A stretch of 22,339 nt of DNA from an uncultured Microbacterium sp. (lineage in GTDB: Bacteria; Actinomycetota; Actinomycetes; Actinomycetales; Microbacteriaceae), in the NCBI GenBank assembly GCA_937926065.1, contig CALANM010000141.1:1-22339 (forward strand), in the 5' to 3' direction. Under the pieces are notes generated by a model. It was not told the DNA's origin and ran no database searches. It worked only from the letters and a program-made list of their open reading frames with translations. Of the stretch, positions 15,173 through 21,979 are shown piece after piece. The number at the start of each line of letters is the position of its first letter. The first letter of the stretch is position 1. Position numbers and translations under genes: made by a program.

Positions 15173-16476
15173 GATTCCACTCCGAAGTAGGCGCGGATGC
15201 CGCGCACCGCGTCGACGAGCGCGTCGATCTCGTCGGCGGTGTTGTAGAGGGCGGCCGAGGCGCGCACCGACGCCGTGACGCCGTACTGGCGGTGCAGCGG
15301 AGCGGCGCAGTGGTGGCCCACGCGCACCGCGATGCCGCGGTCGTCGAGGAACTGTCCGGCGTCGTGCGCGTGCACTCCCTCGACGTCGAACGCCCACAGG
15401 CCGACGCGCTCGGAGCCCTCGGCGTCGCCGAGCAGGCGGATGCCGGGGATGTCCGCGAGTCCTTCGCGCATGCGCGCGGCGAGGGCCTTTTCGTGCGCGT
15501 GGATGGCGTCGAGCCCCACATCTTCGAGATAGCGCACCGCGGCGGCCAGACCGATGGCGGGGCCGACCGGCTGCGTGCCCGCCTCGAACCGCTGCGGCGC
15601 GGGAAGGTACTCGGCCGTGTCGAGCGTGACGGTCGTGATCATGGAGCCGCCGGTCAGGAACGGCGGGAGCGCGTCGAGCATCTCGGCGCGACCGTAGAGT
15701 CCACCGACGCCGTAGGGGCCCAGCATCTTGTGGCCGCTGAAGACGGCGAAGTCGACGCCGAGCGCCGGGAGATCGAGCGGCAGGTGCGGTGCCGACTGGC
15801 ACGCGTCCATGACCGTCACGGCGCCGACCTCGCGTGCGAGCGCGATGAGCTGGTCGACCGGGTTGATGATGCCGAGCACGTTCGACACGTGCGTGAAAGC
15901 GACGACGCGAGTGCGGGGCCCGATGATCGACGCCGCGGCATCCAGGTCGAGCGTGCCGTCGGCGTGCGCCGGGATGTGCCGCAGCACGGCTCCCGTGCGG
16001 GCGGCGAGCTCCTGCCAGGGGATGAGGTTCGCGTGGTGCTCGATCGCGGTGGTCACGATCTCGTCACCGGGCTTCAGGGCGAACCGGGCGGAGGCCGGGG
16101 CACCGCGACCGGCCGTCGCGTTGCCGAATGCGTAGGCGAGGAGGTTCAGGCCCATCGTGGCGCCACTGACCCACACGAGCTGCTCCGCGGGCGCGCCGAC
16201 GAACCCGGCCACCGTCGTGCGCGCGTCCTCGAAGAGGTCGGTGGCGTCGGCTGCGAGGGTGTGGGCGCCGCGGTGGACGGCGGCGTTGGCGTGCGTGAGG
16301 AAGTCGTACTCGGCCTGGAGCACCTGCTGCGGCTTCTGGCTCGTGGCGGCCGAGTCGAGGTAGATGAGGGGGCGGCCGTTGACCTGTTCGCCGAGGATCG
16401 GGAAGTCCGCACGGATGCGCGCGACGTCGAGCGTCGGCGCCGGCGTCGGGAGAGCGGTGTCGGTCGTGGAGGTCAC
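15169..16476 (-). CDS. sufS: SufS-type cysteine desulfurase
   Basis: This PLP-dependent enzyme removes sulfur from cysteine as a persulfide, giving alanine, and passes it to SufU. The protein is 435 residues. PLP-binding Lys250 lies in FSGHKMLGPYG. Catalytic Cys390 lies in RVGHHCAAPLH, the class II pattern. EHHANLIPWQ and DACQSAPH (Asp224 contacts PLP) are intact. Compared with common SufS proteins, a short Ala/Arg-rich insert (about residues 121-131) interrupts AYAFGNA and LKPGDEIV. The start is GTG at 16476 with TAGCCT 6 nt upstream. It heads a two-gene unit with sufU. A role as the main desulfurase for Fe-S assembly is expected, though the scaffold genes must lie elsewhere. Confidence 0.95.
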   Translation of the reverse strand: MTSTTDTALPTPAPTLDVARIRADFPILGEQVNGRPLIYLDSAATSQKPQQVLQAEYDFLTHANAAVHRGAHTLAADATDLFEDARTTVAGFVGAPAEQLVWVSGATMGLNLLAYAFGNATAGRGAPASARFALKPGDEIVTTAIEHHANLIPWQELAARTGAVLRHIPAHADGTLDLDAAASIIGPRTRVVAFTHVSNVLGIINPVDQLIALAREVGAVTVMDACQSAPHLPLDLPALGVDFAVFSGHKMLGPYGVGGLYGRAEMLDALPPFLTGGSMITTVTLDTAEYLPAPQRFEAGTQPVGPAIGLAAAVRYLEDVGLDAIHAHEKALAARMREGLADIPGIRLLGDAEGSERVGLWAFDVEGVHAHDAGQFLDDRGIAVRVGHHCAAPLHRQYGVTASVRASAALYNTADEIDALVDAVRGIRAYFGVES

Positions 16477-16482
16477 CTCTCA

Positions 16483-16488
16483 AGGCTA
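16483..16488 (-). promoter_or_regulatory. sufS -10 box, leaderless arrangement
   Basis: On the minus strand TAGCCT is followed by 6 nt (TGAGAG) and the GTG at 16476. The transcript is expected to begin at the start codon. No -35 element is clear. Confidence 0.55.
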
Positions 16489-16552
16489 CGCCGTTCCGCA
16501 TCGTCCGGCGCGGGAGAGGTCTCGCCGTGGACGCACTCAGAGCGGGGCGTGA

Positions 16553-16567
16553 GGCGAGCGCCTCGCC
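16553..16567 (-). terminator. Hairpin after the membrane-anchored unknown gene
   Basis: GGCGAG (16553-16558) pairs with CTCGCC (16562-16567) around a 3-nt loop, starting 5 nt after the stop codon of the upstream gene. There is no T-run; GC-rich stems of this kind are common terminators in actinobacteria. It also lies upstream of the sufS promoter. The rest of the 96-bp gap shows nothing else. Confidence 0.45.
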
Positions 16568-16572
16568 GGAGC

Positions 16573-17337
16573 TCAGCCGGAGAAGTAGAAGTACAGGATC
16601 GCGGTGACCTCGTCGCCATCGGTATCGACGATCGCGCTGTAGGTGGGCACGCCGTCGACGAACGCCGAGCGGTCGGCGCCGAACACGAAGCGCGCGCCCG
16701 ATCCGCGCTCGATCTCCTCATCGGGGTTCAGCGCGCGCACGTCGGCCACCGACATCCCGATCGAAAGGTCGAACTCCGGTGCGATCGTGAGCGACCCGAC
16801 CTCGTTGGAGGTGTAGCGGAGGTACGACGGCTGCGAATACTCGTCGCGCGTCTTGCCGCCCTCGATCGGCACCATGTCGTAGAGCGCGAAGCCCTTCCAC
16901 TGGTACACCGTGTAGTCGGGGTACGTCGTTCCGTTGCCCTTCTCGGTGCGCGTCTCGGGCTCCGCGCCGAAGGCCTCCGTGAGCGTCTCGACGGCCGGCT
17001 CGATCGGGTCGGCCCAGCCGTACCGGAACGCCTCGGCGCCCGATTCGTCGAGGAGCGCGAACCCTTCAGCCGACAGCTGCACGGCGTTCGCCTCGACCGC
17101 CGGTGTCTCCTCGGGCGTCTCTGCCGGGGTCTCGGCGGGCTGCTCGGGCTGTGCCGCCGGGGCGGACTCGGTCGGATCGGGCCGTGCGCCCGACCCGGAC
17201 GGCCGCGCGAAGACCATCACGAGCGTCACGATGACGGCGACCGCCAGCACGCCTGCGATGATCGCGAGGACGATCGGGAACCGCGGAGTCTCGTCGTCCG
17301 ACGGATGCTGCGGGGTGTTCGGGCTCTGAATGCTCAT
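16573..17337 (-). CDS. Unrecognised membrane-anchored protein with Pro/Glu linker
   Basis: I do not recognise a named family. The 254-residue protein has a short cytosolic N-terminus, one membrane segment (about residues 21-44), then a Pro/Glu/Ala/Thr linker (about 50-82). The linker holds tandem PAET-like units, reading PAETPAETPEETPA. A soluble, presumably extracellular domain follows. In that domain two helices of similar type, DPIEPAVETLTEAFG (110-124) and LSIGMSVADVRALNP (191-205), may mark a duplicated small fold; this is weak inference. The start ATG overlaps the stop of the M20D amidohydrolase gene by 4 nt, so the two are translated together. No signal-peptidase II lipobox is seen. 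Coupling suggests, but does not show, a link to the amidohydrolase. Confidence 0.8.
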   Translation of the reverse strand: MSIQSPNTPQHPSDDETPRFPIVLAIIAGVLAVAVIVTLVMVFARPSGSGARPDPTESAPAAQPEQPAETPAETPEETPAVEANAVQLSAEGFALLDESGAEAFRYGWADPIEPAVETLTEAFGAEPETRTEKGNGTTYPDYTVYQWKGFALYDMVPIEGGKTRDEYSQPSYLRYTSNEVGSLTIAPEFDLSIGMSVADVRALNPDEEIERGSGARFVFGADRSAFVDGVPTYSAIVDTDGDEVTAILYFYFSG

Positions 17338-18560
17338 GCGGCGCCTCCGCCGAGGAACTCGGTGGCCGCCACGACGAGCGCGTCGACGCCCCGTTCGATC
17401 GTCGGGTGCAGGACGGGCGCGAAGTACGGCGAGTGGTTGGTGGGGATGTCTTCGTTGACGGTGCCGGCGGCTTCGGCCTCGGCATACGCCTGCGGGTCGT
17501 GTCCGCCCCAGAACCAGAACACCAGCGGCACGTCTGCCTCGCGCGCGAACCACGACACGTCCTCGCTGCCGGTGAACATGCCCGGATCGATGACGCTGCC
17601 CTCGCCGAACGCACGCTCGAACGCGCCGGTGAGGCGGGCGGTGGCGGCGGGGTCGTTGATCGTGGGCGGCAGGGTGTGCAGGACGGAGATGACGGGCTCC
17701 TGCTCGGCTCCGGATGCCGCAGCCTCCGCTCGCACGATGCGCTCGACGCGCTGCAGGACGTCGGCGCGGGCGTCGTCGTCGGGGTAGCGCAGGCTGAGCT
17801 CGAGGGTGGCCTCGGCCGGGATGATGTTGTTCTTGAGGCCCGCGTGGATCGAGCCGACGGTGACGACCGCCATCTCGCGCGGGTCGACCTCGCGGGACAC
17901 GATCGTCTGCAGCCGCATGACGGTGGCCGCCGCCATCACGACGGGGTCGATCGTCGCGTGGGGGCGTGAGCCGTGGCCGCCGCGGCCGTGCATCGTGACC
18001 GTCAGGCCGTCGCTCGCGGCCATCTGCGTGCCGGACCGCACGCCGATGAGTCCCGCGGGGATCGGGGTGAGGTGCTGACCGAGCACGATGTCGGGCTTCG
18101 GGAACCGGTCGAGCACGCCGTCGGCGATCATCGCCTGCGAGCCGGCGCCGTACTCTTCGGCGGGCTGGAACACGGCGACGACCGTGCCCGACCACTGGTC
18201 TTTCGTCGCAAGGAGCTTCTCGAGCGCGCCGAGGAGCGCCGTCACGTGCATGTCGTGTCCGCACGCGTGCATGACGGGCACGTCGTTGCCCGACGGATCG
18301 GTGCCGCGGGCCGTCGATGCGTACGCGAGGCCGGTCTGCTCGGCGACGGGAAGGCCGTCCATGTCGGCGCGGAGCCACACGACAGGGCCCTCGCCGTTGA
18401 CGATCGACGTCGCGACGCCCGTCTTGCCCAGGCCCTCGACGAACTCGAGGCCCAGCGCCGCGAGCTCACGGGTGATGACACCCGCGGTGCGGGTCTCCTG
18501 GAAAGAGAGCTCCGGATGCCGGTGCAGATCGATGTAGAGCGCTTCGAGGTCGATCGTCAT
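17334..18560 (-). CDS. M20D-family amidohydrolase (aminoacylase/carboxypeptidase-like)
   Basis: This 408-residue cytosolic metallohydrolase belongs to peptidase family M20D, whose members cut N-acyl amino acids such as hippurate, N-acetyl amino acids or indoleacetyl-amino acids. Metal-site residues are visible: Cys100 and His102 in HACGHDMH, Glu135/Glu136 in PAEEYG, His163 in GQHLTP, and the late His in TNHSPYF. The dimerisation (lid) domain spans about residues 175-290 and includes GGHGSRPHATIDPV. The length is normal. The start is ATG with TAGTCT 7 nt upstream. The downstream unknown gene overlaps by 4 nt. The exact substrate cannot be told from sequence. Confidence 0.93.
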   Translation of the reverse strand: MTIDLEALYIDLHRHPELSFQETRTAGVITRELAALGLEFVEGLGKTGVATSIVNGEGPVVWLRADMDGLPVAEQTGLAYASTARGTDPSGNDVPVMHACGHDMHVTALLGALEKLLATKDQWSGTVVAVFQPAEEYGAGSQAMIADGVLDRFPKPDIVLGQHLTPIPAGLIGVRSGTQMAASDGLTVTMHGRGGHGSRPHATIDPVVMAAATVMRLQTIVSREVDPREMAVVTVGSIHAGLKNNIIPAEATLELSLRYPDDDARADVLQRVERIVRAEAAASGAEQEPVISVLHTLPPTINDPAATARLTGAFERAFGEGSVIDPGMFTGSEDVSWFAREADVPLVFWFWGGHDPQAYAEAEAAGTVNEDIPTNHSPYFAPVLHPTIERGVDALVVAATEFLGGGAA

Positions 18561-18567
18561 GTCTCCC

Positions 18568-18573
18568 AGACTA
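18568..18573 (-). promoter_or_regulatory. M20D gene -10 box, leaderless arrangement
   Basis: On the minus strand TAGTCT is followed by 7 nt and the ATG at 18560, which predicts transcription from the start codon. GGGAG within those 7 nt is too close to the ATG to serve as a normal Shine-Dalgarno sequence. Confidence 0.5.
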
Positions 18574-18605
18574 CGTTGCGGGCCGGGCGCGACTCCGGAG
18601 CGTCG

Positions 18606-19612
18606 TCAGCGCGACGGGCGCGGTGTCGCGGGGGCGGCTGTGCTCGCACGCTCGACGAGCTCGAACGGCAGCGACGCGGCCGGAGCCGCTACGTCTTCGC
18701 CGAGCGCGGCGAGCACGGTCTCCGCGACTCGCTCGCCCTGGGCGCGCGGGAACTGCTCGATCGTCGTCAGCCGGAAGAACCCGCTCAGCTCATGCCCGTC
18801 GACCCCGACCACCGACAGGTCGCCCGGCACGCGGAGCCCGGCATCGCGCGCCGCGAACAGCGCTCCGAACGCAAGCTCGTCGGATGCCGCGAAGATCGCC
18901 GTCGGTCGCGCGCCGGTCAGCAGCTCGTTCGCAGCGCGGTAGCCGGCCTCGATCGTGAAGTCGCCCGTCGCGAAGCCGGCAGGAGTGGCTCCGGCATCCG
19001 CCAGCGCCGCCTCGAAGCCGCGGCGCCGGAGGGTGGGGATGTCGAGCTGCGGGTCGTCCTCGTCACGGCTCTGGCCGATGTGGGCGATGTCGCGGTGGCC
19101 GAGCGCGAGGAGGTGCTCGGTCGCGGCGCGGGCCACCGCCGTGTCGTCGACGCGCAGAGCCGAGAGCCGACGGCTGGGCGTCCCGAGCCCGATCAGGGGG
19201 AGTCCGAGCGCCTCGAGCGCGTCGATCTCGGCGTCGGCGAGGTCGAGCGACAGCGCGATGACGGCATCCACCCGCCCCCGCCGCAGCGCCGTCTCGAACA
19301 GATGGCGGCGCTGGGCGGAGTCGTCGCTGACGTTGTAGAGGGTGATGTCGTAGCCGTGCGTCGCGAGCGTCGTGGCGATGCCGTCGAGCACGTTGGCGAA
19401 GAACCAGCGGCCCAGCAGCGGCACGAGCACCCCCACCGAGCGGGTGCGCCCGGTCGCGAGGCTCGATGCCGTCGCCGACACGACGTACCCGAGCTCGGCG
19501 GCCGCCCGCGCTCGCGGGTCGCGTCGGCGAGACGGCCGCGGCCGTTCAGCGCACGCGAGGCGGTCGCCGTCGAGACACCGGCCCGGCGGGCGACCTCCTC
19601 GAGACCCGGCAT
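18606..19612 (-). pseudogene. LacI-family regulator with frameshift in the DNA-binding domain
   Basis: Two frames together make one LacI-family repressor. The first frame starts with ATG at 19612 and encodes the helix-turn-helix (LEEVARRAGVSTATASRALNGRG, residues 4-26) through DATRER (about residue 35). The second frame, open from about 19500 to the stop at 18606, resumes with AAAELGYVVSATASSLATGRTRSVGVLVP and gives a complete sensor domain, ending VVGVDGHELSGFFRLTTIEQFPRAQGE. Only 11 nt lie between the CGC of DATRER and the GAG of ELGY. Intact relatives, including the other repressor in this window, have 18 nt there, so about 7 nt seem lost. If real, the product lacks a working link between operator binding and ligand sensing. 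An assembly or base-calling error in this very GC-rich run is the main alternative. The ATG follows the alpha-glucosidase stop by 1 nt. A GTG at 19481 could start the sensor domain alone. Confidence 0.8.
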
Positions 19613-19613
19613 G

Positions 19614-21305
19614 TCAGTCGGTGAGCCAGACGGCCGTGTCGGCGGGCAGCTCAGAGCCGGTGAACGGCTCGCTCGCGACGAGCACAGTGCCCTTCGGCAG
19701 GCGCACAGGCGTCGAGCCGGTGTTCGCGATCACCGTCGTGACGGCGTCGCCCGAGCGCACGCGGAAGGCGAGCACGTCGTCGGCGTAGCCTTCGAGCCAC
19801 TCGAGCGAGCCCGCGCCGAGATCGAGCGAGCGGCGCGTGGCGAGCAGCGTGCGATAGAGCCACAGCGTCGAGTCGGGGTCGCCCTCCTGCTCCGAACGTG
19901 CGAGCCCCGCCCACTCGGCCGGCTGCGGCAGCCACGACTCGCCCGTCGGGCTGAAGCCGTAGGCGGGCGCGGCGGCGTCCCACGGGATCGGCACGCGGCA
20001 GCCGTCACGGCCGTAGCGCTCGCCGTCGGTGCGGAACCACGTCGGGTCCTGACGGGCGTCGTCGGGAAGGTCGATGACCTCGGGAAGGCCGAGCTCCTCG
20101 CCCTGATACAGGTAGGCGGAGCCGGGAAGCGCGAGCATGACCGCCGTGGCGGCGCGCGCCCGGCGCAGCCCGACCTCGGGGATCGGCTGCCCGGGGGAGT
20201 CGGGGCCGATGCCGTGACCCTGCGGGTTCTCGGCCGTCAGCGCGAGACGCGACGCGTGGCGGACGACGTCGTGGTTCGACAGCACCCACGTCGCCGGGGC
20301 ACCCACCGCGGGGAACGCGCGGAGCGACTCTGAGATGACCTCGCGGATCGCGACGGCATCCCACTCAGTCATCAGGTAGGGGAAGTTGAAGGCCTGGTGC
20401 ATCTCGTCGGAGCGCACCCACAGCGCGGTCTTGTCGACCGTCGGAAGCCAGGCCTCGGCGCACAGCGCACGATCGCCGTCGTACTCGGCGAGCACGCGGT
20501 TCCAGTCGCGGTAGATCTCGTGCACGCCCTCCTGACCCCAGTACGGCACGTCTTCGTCGCTGCCGCCCATGGAGTCGGCGTCGACGGGCGGGAGGTGGTC
20601 GGGCAGGCCGTCGGTCTTGACGAGCCCGTGCGCGACGTCGACGCGGAAGCCGTCGACACCGCGGTCGAGCCAGAAGCGCAGGATGCGGCGGAATTCGTCG
20701 TGCACCTCGGGGTTCGACCAGTCGAAGTCGGGCTGCGACGAGTCGAACAGGTGGAGATACCACTGGCCGGGAGTGCCGTCGGGCTCGGTGACGCGTGTCC
20801 AGGCGGGACCGCCGAACACCGACTCCCAGTTGTTGGGAGGCAGCTCGCCCGACTCGCCCTTGCCGTCGCGGAACATGTAGCGGGCGCGCTCGGCGCTTCC
20901 CGGCGCGGCGGCCAGCGCGGCCTGGAACCACTCGTGCTGGTCGGAGCTGTGGTTGGGCACGAGGTCGACGATCACGCGGATGCCGCGGGCGTGCGCCTGG
21001 GCGAGCATCTCGTCGAAGTCGTCGAGCGTGCCGAAGAGCGGGTCGACGTCGCAGTAGTCGGCCACGTCGTAGCCGGCGTCCTTCTGCGGCGAGCGGTAGA
21101 AGGGGCTCAGCCACACGGCGTCGACGCCGAGAGAGACGAGGTGGTCGAGGCGGGACGTGATGCCGCGCAGGTCGCCGATCCCGTCGCCCGACGCGTCGGC
21201 GAACGAGCGGGGGTAGATCTGGTAGATCACGGCCGTGCGCCACCACTCGGCGCCGGGGCGGCTCTCGCCGAGGGGGACCAGGGTGGAGGTCATCGTCGAA
21301 GTCAT
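19614..21305 (-). CDS. GH13 alpha-glucosidase (oligo-1,6- or alpha-1,4-glucosidase type)
   Basis: This cytosolic glycoside hydrolase of family 13 is 563 residues long and removes glucose from malto- or isomalto-oligosaccharides, or related sugars. Conserved regions appear in order: DLVPNHSS (region I, 114-121), GFRVDVAH with nucleophile Asp223, CAEAW with acid/base Glu284, and SNHDVVRH with Asp346. AVIYQIYPRSFADASGDGIGDL near the N-terminus is typical of alpha-glucosidases rather than amylases. Substrate linkage cannot be fixed by eye. I chose ATG 21305 because TACGGT lies 7 nt upstream; the open frame extends 32 codons further, but across the operator and promoter. An ATG at 21293 is possible. 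The gene is followed after 1 nt by a LacI-family regulator gene. Confidence 0.94.
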   Translation of the reverse strand: MTSTMTSTLVPLGESRPGAEWWRTAVIYQIYPRSFADASGDGIGDLRGITSRLDHLVSLGVDAVWLSPFYRSPQKDAGYDVADYCDVDPLFGTLDDFDEMLAQAHARGIRVIVDLVPNHSSDQHEWFQAALAAAPGSAERARYMFRDGKGESGELPPNNWESVFGGPAWTRVTEPDGTPGQWYLHLFDSSQPDFDWSNPEVHDEFRRILRFWLDRGVDGFRVDVAHGLVKTDGLPDHLPPVDADSMGGSDEDVPYWGQEGVHEIYRDWNRVLAEYDGDRALCAEAWLPTVDKTALWVRSDEMHQAFNFPYLMTEWDAVAIREVISESLRAFPAVGAPATWVLSNHDVVRHASRLALTAENPQGHGIGPDSPGQPIPEVGLRRARAATAVMLALPGSAYLYQGEELGLPEVIDLPDDARQDPTWFRTDGERYGRDGCRVPIPWDAAAPAYGFSPTGESWLPQPAEWAGLARSEQEGDPDSTLWLYRTLLATRRSLDLGAGSLEWLEGYADDVLAFRVRSGDAVTTVIANTGSTPVRLPKGTVLVASEPFTGSELPADTAVWLTD

Positions 21306-21312
21306 GGAGTCC

Positions 21313-21318
21313 ACCGTA
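21313..21318 (-). promoter_or_regulatory. alpha-glucosidase -10 box, leaderless arrangement
   Basis: On the minus strand TACGGT is followed by 7 nt and the ATG at 21305. It directly abuts the 16-bp palindrome upstream. Transcription from the start codon is predicted. Confidence 0.55.
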
Positions 21319-21334
21319 GCGCAAGCGCTTGCGC
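21319..21334. promoter_or_regulatory. Perfect 16-bp palindrome, probable LacI-family operator
   Basis: GCGCAAGCGCTTGCGC equals its reverse complement. Its core AAGCGCTT, with the central CG step, matches the operator type of LacI/GalR/CcpA-family regulators. It fills the spacer of the alpha-glucosidase promoter, next to the -10 box, where a bound repressor would block RNA polymerase. The likely ligand is the regulator encoded right after the alpha-glucosidase gene, which is frameshifted here. Confidence 0.75.
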
Positions 21335-21373
21335 ACGGGGGCCGCCGTGCCAGAGACTCCCAGGTCGGGCGCG

Positions 21374-21379
21374 TAGGCT
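21374..21379 (+). promoter_or_regulatory. apt -10 box, leaderless arrangement
   Basis: TAGGCT is followed by 6 nt and the apt GTG at 21386. The 80-bp gap to the divergent alpha-glucosidase holds both promoters and the palindrome. The palindrome is about 40 bp upstream of the apt -10 box, so its effect on apt is uncertain. Confidence 0.55.
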
Positions 21380-21385
21380 GGATCG

Positions 21386-21904
21386 GTGAACCCCGAAGCA
21401 CTCGAGCGAGCCGAATCGCTCATCGCGCTCATCCCCGACTTCCCCGAGCCGGGCATCCTCTTCCGCGACATCTCGCCGCTGCTCGCCGACGGCAGCGCCA
21501 TGCGCACGGTCGTCGACGCCCTCATCGAGCCATTCGCCGGCCAGTTCGACGTCATCGCCGGCGTCGAGGCGCGCGGCTTCCTGCTGGCCGGGGCGGCCGC
21601 GGTCGCAGCGGGAGTCGGAATGGCGCCCATCCGCAAGGCGGGAAAGCTGCCGCGACCGGCCGCGACCGTCTCCTACGACCTCGAGTACGGCACCGCCTCC
21701 ATCGAGATGGCAGCCGACCTCCCGCCCGGCACGCGCGTGCTGCTCGTCGACGACGTCCTGGCCACAGGCGGCACCCTGCAGGCGGCCCAGCGGCTGATCG
21801 CACAGCTCGGCTACCGCGTCGCCGGAACAGCCGCGCTCATGGAGCTGGTCGACCTGGGCGGACGCGAGGTGTGCGGCCCCGTTCACACCGTCTTCCGCGT
21901 GTAA
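21386..21904 (+). CDS. apt: Adenine phosphoribosyltransferase
   Basis: This cytosolic purine-salvage enzyme makes AMP from adenine and PRPP. The protein is 172 residues, the normal family length. FPEPGILFRDISPLLAD (residues 19-35) is the Apt N-terminal signature. VEARGFLLAG is the adenine-site segment. VLLVDDVLATGGT is the PRPP-binding loop. The start is GTG with TAGGCT 6 nt upstream and no Shine-Dalgarno sequence. It serves the same AMP pool as purA at the other end of the window, but the two genes are not linked in an operon. The next gene has its own ribosome binding site 75 bp later. Confidence 0.96.
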   Translation: MNPEALERAESLIALIPDFPEPGILFRDISPLLADGSAMRTVVDALIEPFAGQFDVIAGVEARGFLLAGAAAVAAGVGMAPIRKAGKLPRPAATVSYDLEYGTASIEMAADLPPGTRVLLVDDVLATGGTLQAAQRLIAQLGYRVAGTAALMELVDLGGREVCGPVHTVFRV

Positions 21905-21947
21905 GACGCCTTCCGCATCATCACAGGCATGCAGCGGTCCCGGATGG

Positions 21948-21974
21948 GATACTCGTTGCAGCCTCCCGAAAGGA
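21948..21974 (+). promoter_or_regulatory. Promoter and ribosome binding site of the last, partial gene
   Basis: GATACT (21948-21953) preceded by TGG resembles an extended -10 element. GAAAGGA (21968-21974) lies 5 nt before a GTG start and is a good Shine-Dalgarno sequence. This is one of the few leadered starts in the window. Confidence 0.45.
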
Positions 21975-21979
21975 CCGCC

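Noticed and set aside
17100..17160. Tandem repeat-like DNA in the PAET linker region
   Set aside because: Only three imperfect 12-nt units, explained by the Pro/Glu/Thr protein linker; not a CRISPR or other DNA repeat array.
19193..19481. The helix-turn-helix frame read on as an independent small protein to 19193
   Set aside because: After DATRER it becomes Arg/Ser/Pro-rich nonsense while the adjacent frame holds the expected LacI sensor domain, so this is a frameshift and not a separate gene.
15292..20333. Two plus-strand open frames of about 800 codons (15292-17787 and 17973-20333)
   Set aside because: They are antisense to sufS, the unknown membrane protein, the M20D gene, the regulator and the alpha-glucosidase. 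They have low-complexity Arg/Glu/Gly content and no domains.
21306..21401. 32-codon N-terminal extension of the alpha-glucosidase frame
   Set aside because: It would run through the operator and promoter and overlap the apt start. Its sequence shows no GH13 homology.
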